Source of the DNA: Poriferisphaera corsica
GTDB taxonomy: Bacteria > Planctomycetota > Phycisphaerae > Phycisphaerales > Phycisphaeraceae
NCBI RefSeq assembly: GCF_007747445.1
Contig: NZ_CP036425.1
Coordinates: 1,844,175-1,908,174 of the forward strand
Length of the DNA stretch: 64,000 nucleotides
Direction: 5' to 3'
This document shows positions 1 through 8,209 of the stretch, one piece after another. The notes beneath the pieces are model-generated. The model did not search any database. It had not been told where the DNA came from and was given only the letters and a program-made list of their open reading frames with translations. A program made the position numbers and the translations under genes. How positions within the stretch are numbered: the stretch's first letter is position 1; the number at the start of each line of letters is the position of its first letter.

Positions 1-389
1 TGAAATGCGATAAATTTGAAACCATTCAATGACAAGTCATCAAACCGTTCAAATATCTGCCACAAAAGATTTGGCAAATCATGATTACCCGCAACGACCA
101 TATAAGGCAGCTCCGAGTTATCAAGCACATCTTTGATGTATAGATAATCTGCAAGGCATGCTAGCGTTTCCTCTTCCCCAAGCATGCCATTCGCTTGAGC
201 CGAAATCCAATCATCTGGTACGTCTAGCAGATCACCCGTTACAACAATGATATCCGGTGAATGCTCTTTTGCTGACCTGACTGCTTTAGCAAAAAGACTC
301 GGCACTTCTCGGACCAAACGCTCCGAGTGCGTTGTCACACCCGGTATCGCTTGCCTTAAGTGCAAATCAGTAATCTGTGCGATTCTCAT
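1..389 (-). CDS. Metallophosphoesterase, partial (C-terminal part beyond the left edge)
   Basis: The protein starts at 389 and runs off the left end of the window, so only about 130 N-terminal residues are visible. It carries the metal-binding signature of calcineurin-like phosphoesterases in order: D-L-H at residues 8-10, G-D-L-L-D at 52-56 and G-N-H-D at 101-104. Members hydrolyse phosphomono- or diesters with a two-metal centre; the substrate cannot be told from this part. No signal peptide is seen, so it is probably cytoplasmic. The start is the only ATG ahead of the first metal motif. The porin gene upstream points the same way but is separated from it by a terminator. Confidence 0.85.
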   Translation of the reverse strand, partial: MRIAQITDLHLRQAIPGVTTHSERLVREVPSLFAKAVRSAKEHSPDIIVVTGDLLDVPDDWISAQANGMLGEEETLACLADYLYIKDVLDNSELPYMVVAGNHDLPNLLWQIFERFDDLSLNGFKFIAF

Positions 390-495
390 AACGATTGATT
401 TTACCTCAAACCGATCTGATAGACGACTCATTGTTCAGCATCGGTGAATTGCCCATGTCGCTTGATCACACATTGATCATCACACGCAATTATAA

Positions 496-523
496 ACAGC
501 AGGCAATGTTACTTGCCTGCTGT
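496..523 (-). terminator. Rho-independent-type hairpin after the porin gene
   Basis: An 11-bp perfect stem (ACAGCAGGCAA with its complement) around a 6-base loop lies 44 bases after the stop codon of the minus-strand porin gene. On the minus strand it runs into a short TTATAATT tract. Confidence 0.65.
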
Positions 524-566
524 CTGGAAACGGATCATGTTGACCGTTGTATCAATGTTAAATCAA

Positions 567-1508
567 TCAAAAACTCATACTCAATCCAGCCGACATAATC
601 ACACGTGTCTCATCATCACCCGTACCCGCTGCAACGCTGATATCACGTAATTGGTCCGATAGCATTAAGTAATCAACACCACAATATCCTTCCCACGATC
701 CATCCATCTGAATCACATCATCTAGTGGCATCGACGCATGAAAACCAACACTTGCGTAACCAAAAAAATCACCGTCACCATTACTCCCCGTTTGATAGTA
801 ATCGTTCAAGTTCAACCCAAATGTCACTGGAACCGACAACGTTATCGGCGTACTCTCAGATTCTATGATCAGTATTGAAGGCGATATGCCAATTTCCAGA
901 TATACCCCATCTGCATTTCCTATCCCATCAGCTGCCGAGCTCGTTTCGAAAGCAACAAGCCCATATGGTTGTAATCCTTCAAAGCCCGGTATCACAATCC
1001 CAGCTTCTTCCCACATCCCCGTATCATCGAATGCTAAGCTCACATCAAGTTCTTGATTAAACTCACCGCCACCCGCGGGATTCTCTAACCATATGTAAGT
1101 TGCATCGAACGACAATGTATCACTCAACGCAAAATTGATTCCCGCTGTTAAGTCCGCTTCATACCAAGCAGATTCGCCGCCACGATCTTGTGACGAAAAA
1201 CTTGACCATACCCCAAAGGTTGTGGAGACCTGTTCATTCACTTGATAAGTGACCGCTGCAGATGGCTGTACAATCAACCCATTCACATTCTGCTTCCCCT
1301 GTGAAATCCCTCTAAACCAATATTCAGTCGTAAAGTGTGTATTTGCCTCAAACGACCATTTCGAACTAGCTTCAGTTGTCGCTGTTAACTCTTCTATAAC
1401 ACCCGGCTCAGCAAATTCATTCTGCGCATAAGTCGGCAAGCAAATTCCTATCGAAGCAATCGGCAATGCACAGACAACAGCACGCAAGGGGTTAGCCTTG
1501 TAAAACAT
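567..1508 (-). CDS. TorF-like (Gcw_chp family) putative outer-membrane porin
   Basis: A 313-residue protein with an N-terminal signal peptide (hydrophobic stretch ending near residue 29 at TYAQ) followed by alternating beta-strand-like sequence and a C-terminal aromatic residue (ending SMSF), as in outer-membrane barrels. The early motif F-T-T-E-Y-W-F-R-G-I-S-Q is typical of the TorF/Gcw_chp family, whose function is poorly known. I chose the ATG at 1508 because it places the signal peptide at the N-terminus; the frame is open further upstream, but that adds a hydrophilic tail before the signal. It is likely monocistronic, with its own terminator downstream. Substrate unknown. Confidence 0.75.
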   Translation of the reverse strand: MFYKANPLRAVVCALPIASIGICLPTYAQNEFAEPGVIEELTATTEASSKWSFEANTHFTTEYWFRGISQGKQNVNGLIVQPSAAVTYQVNEQVSTTFGVWSSFSSQDRGGESAWYEADLTAGINFALSDTLSFDATYIWLENPAGGGEFNQELDVSLAFDDTGMWEEAGIVIPGFEGLQPYGLVAFETSSAADGIGNADGVYLEIGISPSILIIESESTPITLSVPVTFGLNLNDYYQTGSNGDGDFFGYASVGFHASMPLDDVIQMDGSWEGYCGVDYLMLSDQLRDISVAAGTGDDETRVIMSAGLSMSF

Positions 1509-1755
1509 AATATTCCTCTTTCTATAACTTTCTTGGGACCTACTGACTAAAAAACATACAAATACGCTTTCACCATTACCTCTAAGCAACCCGTGTGCCA
1601 AACATTGATTTGTTGTATTTCAGTATTGCTTTTGAGGGTTAATGATATGAAATTGCATTTTTATCGCTTTTACCGCCCACATTCATTGCCTGAATATCGC
1701 GCAGTCGTCCAACATCGCCTATAAGTTGCGCAATTATGCAACTAACAACCCGCGC

Positions 1756-1780
1756 AAAAAAAAAGCGACCTAAGCCGCTT
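1756..1780 (-). terminator. Terminator of the P-loop ATPase gene
   Basis: On the minus strand a short AAGCG...CGCTT stem is followed directly by a run of about ten T residues, 20 bases after the stop codon at 1801. Confidence 0.65.
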
Positions 1781-1800
1781 CGAATAATTCAGGTTCAATA

Positions 1801-3333
1801 TTAACCCGGCCCCAATCCCCTTGAAAAATCCTGCATCCGCTGAACATGATCCCGCCGCACTGTATCAAGTGTCAGTTTCGCGATCAAGTAATTTTGATCC
1901 TCATCAGAGACCTGCCTGCAATGTTCCTGAATCACATCATACAAAAACTTAAACGCGTCCCTTGGCTGGTGCATTTGTTCCAGCCCATCAATAATACCTT
2001 CGCGCGTCACGTCGTCAGTGAACAAATCTTTCAGCGATACGCTTTCACCATTCTCGCAACACATCCGTAGCCGCACATTGCACAGATCGTATAACGTCGA
2101 TCCCGACCACCGTAATCGGTCAATCATCGATTGCTTATCGAGTCTTGCCCGCTGGAAAAACTCCGGCGTCTCACGTCTGATCGAATAATGCAATTCCAAA
2201 GGCAGCAGCAATTTCACGCCGATCCCCTGTTGTTGCAAAAATTTGTTATCCAGCATCGGCCTCAAAATCGCCTGCATCCGCGACGGATCGCCCGACACTA
2301 ACGTCGGTTCATCCAAGCGATCCAGCAGCACAATCATCCCCGCATAATCCAATTGTTTTAGAACACCGATAAACCGCCGCGTTAGTTGATACCTAGCGTC
2401 CTGCGGTGATTCCTCATCCTTCGGTGGAACCGGGAACGGCTGACGCTGCATATCACCGCCTTTAAGCTGCATCAATATCTGCCTGAGCTCAGCTCCCGTT
2501 CGCGTCACTGCCGGCATCTCACGACGCACTCGCCACGATAAACGCAATCTGGCGAAGTAGCTCCAGCCCACCAACCCTGCCAGAAACAGCGCGCCCGCTA
2601 ATGCAAACCCAGTGGCAGGCAGCACCCACCACGCCGGTTCTTCCATCAACCGCTCTGCCGCATAAAACCCGCCCGAAGTGAGTAGCAGCAATGCACTAAT
2701 CACCAGATAAAACTGACTTGGGAAGAATCGTCTAACACGCAGCATTGTCGACAGGCGTTCCCACCGATCCGTCACCGATCCTGTCGTTGGCTGGTCATAC
2801 AATGCCGCCAACACCGCCAGATCCACACGCTGCTGCCTGGACAGGATTTTCCTTAAATGCCGTTTGTTTTTTTGCTTCTCGCTTGGCTCATCTGCTTCTT
2901 TTGCCCCATGTTGATCCAAGATCGCCGACACCAACTTCGTGACTGCCACCGACAATATCGAGTCTTGATGATCCTCAAGCCTGAATTGCTCCAGCACCGC
3001 CTTCGCATTCTGTTTGCGCGACCGCATCAGATTGTCCAGCATCGGGTTCAGATCATCATATGTCACCGTCAGAATCCGCTCATTCGGCTTCTCAGTGTTA
3101 TGCCGTTCAATATGCTTCTCTAATTGCAACCGAATCGCCGTCTTGCCGGACCCCTTTTCACCAAACACAATCGACGTAGATGGCTTGTCCAGCGGCCCCA
3201 AGATCTTCTGAAAGTCAGGATGCATCGGACTATGCCCCAATAGCCGATCAAACACCGGATCCAACCCAGCCTCTTCAGCCGCAAATGGGTTCTCGGTAAT
3301 CTTGTAATGGGCAAAAAAGCTATTGATATCCAT
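1801..3333 (-). CDS. Membrane-associated P-loop (ORC/Cdc6-STAND-like) ATPase
   Basis: A 510-residue protein. Residues 58-65 (GEKGSGKT) form a Walker A loop, and a hydrophobic strand ending L-L-D-R-L-D-E near residue 335-340 looks like Walker B. Between them, at roughly 210-265, lie two hydrophobic segments that could form a transmembrane hairpin inserted in the ATPase domain. The C-terminal part is helical and charged. The layout resembles uncharacterised AAA/STAND ATPases annotated as ORC-CDC6 family in Planctomycetes. No partner gene is adjacent: the upstream gene is divergent and the downstream one lies beyond a terminator. Its role is unknown; NTP-dependent regulation at the membrane is an inference. 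Confidence 0.6.
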   Translation of the reverse strand: MDINSFFAHYKITENPFAAEEAGLDPVFDRLLGHSPMHPDFQKILGPLDKPSTSIVFGEKGSGKTAIRLQLEKHIERHNTEKPNERILTVTYDDLNPMLDNLMRSRKQNAKAVLEQFRLEDHQDSILSVAVTKLVSAILDQHGAKEADEPSEKQKNKRHLRKILSRQQRVDLAVLAALYDQPTTGSVTDRWERLSTMLRVRRFFPSQFYLVISALLLLTSGGFYAAERLMEEPAWWVLPATGFALAGALFLAGLVGWSYFARLRLSWRVRREMPAVTRTGAELRQILMQLKGGDMQRQPFPVPPKDEESPQDARYQLTRRFIGVLKQLDYAGMIVLLDRLDEPTLVSGDPSRMQAILRPMLDNKFLQQQGIGVKLLLPLELHYSIRRETPEFFQRARLDKQSMIDRLRWSGSTLYDLCNVRLRMCCENGESVSLKDLFTDDVTREGIIDGLEQMHQPRDAFKFLYDVIQEHCRQVSDEDQNYLIAKLTLDTVRRDHVQRMQDFSRGLGPG

Positions 3334-3578
3334 CGAAGCCCGCCTTATTCCGTGGGTTCCAAAAATCCGCTCTCACCGACGCTCAAGCCAAATCACCAGA
3401 CGACCAAGTTTTCTATCCACCTGAAAACGTCTGCAGTGCCACCAGTTTTTCATCCACTATTGATGCGAACGGCCTGAGAACATTATAGACTATTACCTCT
3501 CTACGAGATATCCATCAAACACCCGGCCACCGCCCTTTGTATCCCCAGCAGCCGGCATTCACGGAAGAAACCCTACCA

Positions 3579-3953
3579 ATGGAAAATCCAGAACAATCCA
3601 ACCCCGCAACTCTCGAAGGCACCACACCCCCTCTCACCGACGACACCATGCGCCGCAAAGCCATCGATACCGCTTTTGACTACCGTGGCGACGTAACCCT
3701 CACCACATCTGGTGGAAACGCCTACAAAGGATATCTCTATAACCGTGATGATTCCGCCTCAGAGCCTTACGCAATGATGATGCTCAAAGCCGGTGGCGAA
3801 CAAAAAATCATCTACGCCGATATCACTGCACTCACCTTTTCAGGCAAAGACCCCGCCGCCGGTAAGACTTGGGAATCATGGCTCAAACGCTACGCAGAAA
3901 AGAAACTCAAGGGTGAAGCCGCGAATATCGAATCAGAAAACCTCGAAGATTAA
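3579..3953 (+). CDS. Conserved hypothetical protein, LSm-like core
   Basis: A 124-residue acidic protein. The N-terminal 40 residues are proline/threonine-rich and probably disordered. A compact middle part follows (G-D-V-T-L-T near residue 38, then G-Y-L-Y-N-R-D-D, then I-I-Y-A-D-I-T-A-L-T-F-S-G), a strand pattern like an Sm-type beta fold, and then a charged helix. I chose the ATG at 3579; a TTG at 3537 would add 14 residues. It ends about 60 bases before the trp leader peptide, so it is not obviously part of the trp unit. I do not recognise a specific function. Confidence 0.6.
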   Translation: MENPEQSNPATLEGTTPPLTDDTMRRKAIDTAFDYRGDVTLTTSGGNAYKGYLYNRDDSASEPYAMMMLKAGGEQKIIYADITALTFSGKDPAAGKTWESWLKRYAEKKLKGEAANIESENLED

Positions 3954-4014
3954 GCGCAATTCTGCTAACATAATCCAAAACAGCAGGACCTTTCATTAAT
4001 CTGAACTAAAGATC

Positions 4015-4071
4015 ATGAATCACAAACACGCCGCATATTGGCAAGTCTATTGGCGACGCTGGCAAAGCTGA
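4015..4071 (+). CDS. trpL: Candidate Trp-rich leader peptide upstream of trpE
   Basis: An 18-codon reading frame, MNHKHAAYWQVYWRRWQS, with Trp codons at positions 9, 13 and 16, lies about 110 bases ahead of trpE on the same strand. Three Trp codons in 18 next to an anthranilate synthase gene are very unlikely by chance and match the ribosome-mediated attenuation peptides of enteric trp operons. The stop codon sits inside a small hairpin (4066-4080), and a second hairpin (4093-4118) follows. No clear Shine-Dalgarno sequence is visible, which is common in this genome. Translation is inferred, not shown. Confidence 0.65.
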   Translation: MNHKHAAYWQVYWRRWQS

Positions 4072-4118
4072 TTCCCAGCTCACGCGTCTATCGTGTGCAT
4101 TTCTTTTCCATTGCACAC
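4066..4118 (+). promoter_or_regulatory. Candidate trp attenuator hairpins
   Basis: Two adjacent stem-loops follow the leader peptide. AGCTG (4066-4070) pairs with CAGCT (4076-4080) across the leader stop codon. GTGTGCA (4093-4099) pairs with TGCACAC (4112-4118) over a 12-base pyrimidine-rich loop. No U-tract follows the second stem, so if this is an attenuator it may act on translation or through a Rho-dependent step and not as a classic intrinsic terminator. Confidence 0.45.
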
Positions 4119-4179
4119 ACCAATTTACAGTTTGTTGAGACTACAACGATCATCACGATGAAAGGCTCGGTTGCCCATC

Positions 4180-5778
4180 ATGCCATACCAACTTCCCGAT
4201 TTCGAATCATTTGAAAAACTCGCGCTACAAGATCACCCCCCCAGTGATTCCCCACTCATCCCCGTCTGTAGACGCCTCTTCAGCGACACCCTCACACCAG
4301 TCCTCGCCTATCGCCGTCTCATCCGCAACGACCCACGCATGGCCCCCAGTTTCCTCTTCGAGTCTGTCGTCGATGGTGACCGTGTTGGCCGCTACAGCTA
4401 TGTCGGCGCGCACCCTATCATGCAGATCATCGCACGCGGACACAACGTCGAAGTCCTCGATCATTCCGGTGCAGGCCACACCAAATCCATCATCTCCGAA
4501 GACCCGCTCATGGAGATGAAACGCCTCATCGATAACTGGAAACTCCTCCTCCCCGATGAAACTCAAATCAAGCTCCCCGACTTCACCGGCGGCTGGGTCG
4601 GCTTCGCCGGTTACGACACGGTCCGCTATCTCGAACCCGAAAAACTCAACAATCCACCCACTGACGATCGCAACCTACCAGATCTGCACATGCAGCTCTA
4701 CAACGATCTTGTTGCCTTCGATCACGTCCAGAAAGTCATCCTACTCATCACCCACGTTCAGCCCGACGATTACGCTTCAATCCACAAAGCCTACGATGCA
4801 GCCGTCTCAAAACTAGACGAGATGACTCACGCCCTCGTTGGCCACTCCCACATCGAAGATTCAGAAACCTCCCTCCTGTCAGGTGGGCATATCAACCTCA
4901 CCTCCCCACCATGCAAGCTCCCCCCCAGCAACATGGGTGAAGGTGGCTACCAGCAAGCCGTTAACAAGGTCAAAGACTACATCAAAGCCGGTGATGCCTT
5001 CCAGATCGTCCCCAGTCAGCGCTTCGAGATCAATACAAAAGCCGACCCATTCGATATCTATCGTGCGCTTAGAGTTGTCAATCCCTCACCATACATGTTC
5101 TATCTCCAGATCGACGGCGGCATGCTCATCGGCTCATCTCCTGAAATCCTCTGCCGTGTTCAAAACAACCAGGTCACCAATCGCCCGCTCGCCGGCACAC
5201 GTAAGCGCGGTAAAACAAAAGAAGAAGACCTCGCTCTCGAGAAGGATCTTCTCTCCGACAACAAAGAGATCGCTGAGCATGTCATGCTCGTCGACCTTGG
5301 CCGCAACGATGTTGGCCGCATCGCACAGCAAGGCTCCGTCGAGATCCTCGAAACACTCCAGATCGAGCGCTACTCGCACGTCATGCACATCAGCTCCACC
5401 GTCGTCGGCGACCTCCAGCAAGGCCGTGACTGCTGGGACGCACTCCGTATGTCACTCCCCGTTGGCACCGTCAGCGGCGCTCCTAAAATCCGAGCGATGC
5501 AAATCATTGATGAGCTTGAACCCACACGCCGTGGCCCATACGCCGGTGCCGCAGGCTACGCCGACTTTGCCGGCAACATGGACATGGCCATCGCTCTTCG
5601 CACCATGGTTGCCATGCCTAATGACAAGGCCGAAAAGGGTGAATGGAGTATTCATCTCCAAGCCGGTGCTGGCATCGTCTACGATTCCGACCCTGATTCT
5701 GAGCATCAGGAAACCGTCAATAAAGCCGCCGCATTGGCCAAAGCTATTGATGTCGCGGAAGCTGCCTTTATTCGATAA
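4180..5778 (+). CDS. trpE: Anthranilate synthase component I
   Basis: A 532-residue chorismate-utilising enzyme. It makes anthranilate from chorismate with ammonia delivered by a TrpG subunit, the first step of tryptophan synthesis. The N-terminal regulatory domain has the feedback-site-like sequence near residue 55-70 (F-L-F-E-S-V...G-R-Y-S-Y-V-G). The C-terminal catalytic domain has I-G-S-S-P-E-I-L, R-P-L-A-G-T-R-K-R-G, D-L-G-R-N-D-V-G-R and P-V-G-T-V-S-G-A-P-K-I-R-A-M. The length is normal for the family. The start is the ATG at 4180; a TTG nine bases upstream is in frame. No trpG or other trp gene follows in the window. Control is probably by the Trp-rich leader directly upstream. Confidence 0.95.
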   Translation: MPYQLPDFESFEKLALQDHPPSDSPLIPVCRRLFSDTLTPVLAYRRLIRNDPRMAPSFLFESVVDGDRVGRYSYVGAHPIMQIIARGHNVEVLDHSGAGHTKSIISEDPLMEMKRLIDNWKLLLPDETQIKLPDFTGGWVGFAGYDTVRYLEPEKLNNPPTDDRNLPDLHMQLYNDLVAFDHVQKVILLITHVQPDDYASIHKAYDAAVSKLDEMTHALVGHSHIEDSETSLLSGGHINLTSPPCKLPPSNMGEGGYQQAVNKVKDYIKAGDAFQIVPSQRFEINTKADPFDIYRALRVVNPSPYMFYLQIDGGMLIGSSPEILCRVQNNQVTNRPLAGTRKRGKTKEEDLALEKDLLSDNKEIAEHVMLVDLGRNDVGRIAQQGSVEILETLQIERYSHVMHISSTVVGDLQQGRDCWDALRMSLPVGTVSGAPKIRAMQIIDELEPTRRGPYAGAAGYADFAGNMDMAIALRTMVAMPNDKAEKGEWSIHLQAGAGIVYDSDPDSEHQETVNKAAALAKAIDVAEAAFIR

Positions 5779-5908
5779 TATATTCTTAAGAACAGGTTAC
5801 TTTTTTCAGCCGAGGCATTGCGTCCGCATCGGTAACAAATCTACCGGGTAATCGTTGAAGAAATGTCCGGCTGACTAATCAGAAAGTAATCTCGCAAGAC
5901 GCTTTGGA

Positions 5909-5930
5909 ATTTACACACGCCTGTGTAAAT
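5909..5930. other. Perfect 9-bp hairpin between trpE and the FliN-like gene
   Basis: ATTTACACA and TGTGTAAAT flank a 4-base loop. No T-tract follows on either strand, so it could be a processing or protein-binding site and not an intrinsic terminator. The rest of the 273-base gap between the two genes shows nothing I can name. Confidence 0.4.
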
Positions 5931-6051
5931 CGTCGGGCTGGGTTTGAGTGTCTACGATCGAACGCGACCAATCTAAATCATGTCGCACTCATTTTTGTAT
6001 GCTCGTTCAATTATTTTCGAGCCAAACCCACCTCAGCGCTACAGGTGCACC

Positions 6052-6345
6052 ATGCAGACGGCCGATAAACATCCCAGTATGGCAACAGATGTCAAAACCA
6101 TCCTCAAGCTCAAAGTCCCTGTCATCGTTCAGATTGGCAAGCGGCGTATGACCATGGAAGAGATCCTTGATCTCGCCCCAGGCGCGATCCTTGAACTCGA
6201 CAAAGGCTCCGAGCAATGGCTCGAACTCATGGCCAACAACAAGCCCATCGGGAAGGGCAGTGCTGTCAAAGTCGGTGAAAACTTCGGTATCCGCATCGAA
6301 GAGATCGGCTCACCCCGTGAGCGCGCTGAAGCCATGGCCGGTTAG
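6052..6345 (+). CDS. fliN: FliN-like SpoA-domain protein (flagellar motor switch type)
   Basis: A 97-residue protein made almost entirely of one SpoA domain: V-I-V-Q-I-G-K-R-R-M-T, then I-L-D-L-A-P-G-A-I-L-E-L-D-K, then N-K-P-I-G-K-G and a final V-G-E-N-F-G-I-R-I. FliN forms the C-ring of the flagellar switch with FliM and FliG; related domains occur in type III secretion. No other flagellar gene is nearby, so it is an orphan here. I chose the ATG at 6052; an upstream in-frame start at 5980 would add 24 residues without domain character, and an internal ATG at 6079 is possible. A strong terminator follows. Confidence 0.75.
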   Translation: MQTADKHPSMATDVKTILKLKVPVIVQIGKRRMTMEEILDLAPGAILELDKGSEQWLELMANNKPIGKGSAVKVGENFGIRIEEIGSPRERAEAMAG

Positions 6346-6383
6346 ATCCTACCCGCACACCACAACCAAAACAAAGAACAAAA

Positions 6384-6410
6384 ACCTCGACACTACGTCG
6401 AGGTTTTTTT
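6384..6410 (+). terminator. Terminator after the FliN-like gene
   Basis: ACCTCGAC and GTCGAGGT form an 8-bp stem over a 5-base loop followed by seven T residues on the + strand. Confidence 0.85.
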
Positions 6411-6431
6411 TATGACAGAGTTAGTACGTGT

Positions 6432-6986
6432 TTAAACCTTTTTCACCTTGACCTGCATCCCATCAACAACCGTCACTTCAACCTCATCCCCTTTTTCAAT
6501 CATTCCGCTTTCTGCAATACATTCTTCTCTCTGTTTTTCAAATACGCACGTTCCCACAGGCCGCATCGGCGTCATCGCTTTCCCCTTCATTCCCACCTCA
6601 ACTCGCTCAACCGTTTCTTCGACAACTTCATGGGTATCATCTTCACTCGGATTCTCCGCATCAAGCGTCAACCATCTTGCGAAAAATGTGTGTGGCCAAA
6701 TCTTAATCCCAAACCCAATCAAAAACGGCAACGCAAACATCGCCAGCAATGTCGCGATCACACCCGCTGTCGTACTGAAGCCAAACAGCATGGCGATCCC
6801 CGCTATCAAACACCCGACCGACATCACCACAATCAGCCCCGCTGTTGGAATAAAAAGCTCGATCACAAACAGCACTAAAGCCACAAAAATCAGCACGATC
6901 CCCCAAATCAAAAGCGTACTTGATCCCCCCTGTGCTGGAGCCTGTTGAGATGCCACTTGCCCAATCGTATAAATCAGATTTTCCAT
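6432..6986 (-). CDS. NfeD-like membrane protein
   Basis: A 184-residue protein with three or four hydrophobic segments between about residues 24 and 105 (for example L-I-W-G-I-V-L-I-F-V-A-L-V-L-F-V-I-E-L-F-I-P), then a soluble C-terminal domain with G-x-A-x-T-x-x-x-P-x-G and a final run of beta strands (E-V-E-V-T-V-V-D-G-M-Q-V-K-V-K). This is the arrangement of NfeD-family proteins, whose OB-fold tail faces the cytoplasm and which often pair with SPFH proteins. An SPFH gene lies 3.3 kb away on the same strand but is not adjacent. The start at 6986 (MENLIY) avoids a 15-residue upstream extension that overlaps the neighbouring terminator. Confidence 0.7.
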   Translation of the reverse strand: MENLIYTIGQVASQQAPAQGGSSTLLIWGIVLIFVALVLFVIELFIPTAGLIVVMSVGCLIAGIAMLFGFSTTAGVIATLLAMFALPFLIGFGIKIWPHTFFARWLTLDAENPSEDDTHEVVEETVERVEVGMKGKAMTPMRPVGTCVFEKQREECIAESGMIEKGDEVEVTVVDGMQVKVKKV

Positions 6987-7001
6987 ACGATCATTATAAA
7001 A

Positions 7002-7028
7002 CAAACCCCCAGCCAAGCCGAGGGTTTG
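7002..7028 (-). terminator. Terminator of the sugar-isomerase-like gene
   Basis: CAAACCC and GGGTTTG form a 7-bp stem over a 13-base loop; on the minus strand TTTTA follows. It lies about 25 bases after the stop codon at 7053. Confidence 0.6.
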
Positions 7029-7052
7029 CATTCATTAAATTCAACTTCGTTA

Positions 7053-8087
7053 CTAACGATCAAACTGACCATCAAACGCAATCTTAGAAGGCTCAAAATC
7101 AATCGCCCTCACAAAATCGCACGCCTCCATCGCCCCATGCTCCCGATCCATCCGTGAATCTTCCCACTCAACACTCAAAGGCCCCCAATACCCCACATCA
7201 TTGAGCGCCACAATAATATCCTCAAACTCAATATCCCCATGCCCCAACGATCTGAAATCCCAATACCGTCTCGGATCAGCAAAATCTGTATGTCCGCCAA
7301 ACACACCCACGCTCCCATCCCCATGTCCCCACCAAACATCCTTCATGTGAGCATGATAAATCCTGTCTCCAAACTCACGCACAAACTTTACATAATCAAC
7401 ACCCTGATACCCAAGATGCGACGGATCATAATTAAATCCAAATCGCTTATGCCCATTCACCGCCTTGATCGCTCTAGCCGCAGTCACCAGATCAAACGCA
7501 ATCTCTGTCGGGTGAACCTCTAATGAAAAATTCACATTCTCTTTCTCAAACGCATTCAAGATCGGTCCGAATCGTTTCCCAAAATCCTTAAACCCTTTAT
7601 CCCAATATTTCTGATCCGTTGGCGGGAACGCATAAATACTGTGCCACACACTCGAACCCGTAAACCCATTCACAACCGCCGGAAATTCATCTTTTTTCTT
7701 CCGGCCCGGTTTGTGATTCATCAAACGGCGACACGCCTTCGCTGCCTTCGCCATATGCTTCGCCGCACGTTTTCTCACACCCTCAGGTTCACCATCACCC
7801 CAGATGTCCTCAGGCAAAATCGACTTGTGGCGTTCATCAATCAAATCGCAGATCGCCTGGCCGACCAAGTGATTTGAAATTGCATAACAGCTCAGCCCAT
7901 GATCCGACAACACTTCCCATCGACCCTTGCAATACTTATCCGACCTTGCCGCTTGATCAACGTCAAAATGATCGCCCCAGCATGCTAACTCCAAACCGTC
8001 ATACCCAAACCCAGCCGCTTTCTCACAGATCACCTCAAATGGTAGATCTGCCCATTGCCCTGTAAATAGCGTCACAGCTCTTGCCAT
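7053..8087 (-). CDS. Sugar phosphate isomerase/epimerase (xylose isomerase-like TIM barrel)
   Basis: A 344-residue protein of the AP endonuclease 2/xylose isomerase-like TIM-barrel fold. Recognisable pieces are [14 protein letters not shown] near residue 27, L-E-V-H-P-T-E near the middle, [16 protein letters not shown] and a late V-E-W-E-D. Glu, Asp and His in these motifs are the usual metal ligands. Many planctomycete relatives act on inositol, keto-sugars or glycoside breakdown products; the substrate here cannot be told. The ATG at 8087 (MARAV) is preferred over a TTG six bases upstream. It is a single-gene unit with a terminator. Confidence 0.85.
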   Translation of the reverse strand: MARAVTLFTGQWADLPFEVICEKAAGFGYDGLELACWGDHFDVDQAARSDKYCKGRWEVLSDHGLSCYAISNHLVGQAICDLIDERHKSILPEDIWGDGEPEGVRKRAAKHMAKAAKACRRLMNHKPGRKKKDEFPAVVNGFTGSSVWHSIYAFPPTDQKYWDKGFKDFGKRFGPILNAFEKENVNFSLEVHPTEIAFDLVTAARAIKAVNGHKRFGFNYDPSHLGYQGVDYVKFVREFGDRIYHAHMKDVWWGHGDGSVGVFGGHTDFADPRRYWDFRSLGHGDIEFEDIIVALNDVGYWGPLSVEWEDSRMDREHGAMEACDFVRAIDFEPSKIAFDGQFDR

Positions 8088-8209
8088 AATCAACCATCTC
8101 CATCAAAAGATATCAATAAAACGAAAAAATAATCAGGTTTCCTTTTTACCCAACAACCTCTCTTCTTCCAACCCTTTACACCTGAATTTCTTTTGTTTCA
8201 CAAAGTTTC

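Noticed and set aside
4838-5851. A 337-codon open frame overlapping trpE
   Set aside because: Low-complexity Ser/Pro/Lys sequence in a shifted frame of trpE; no independent start signal.
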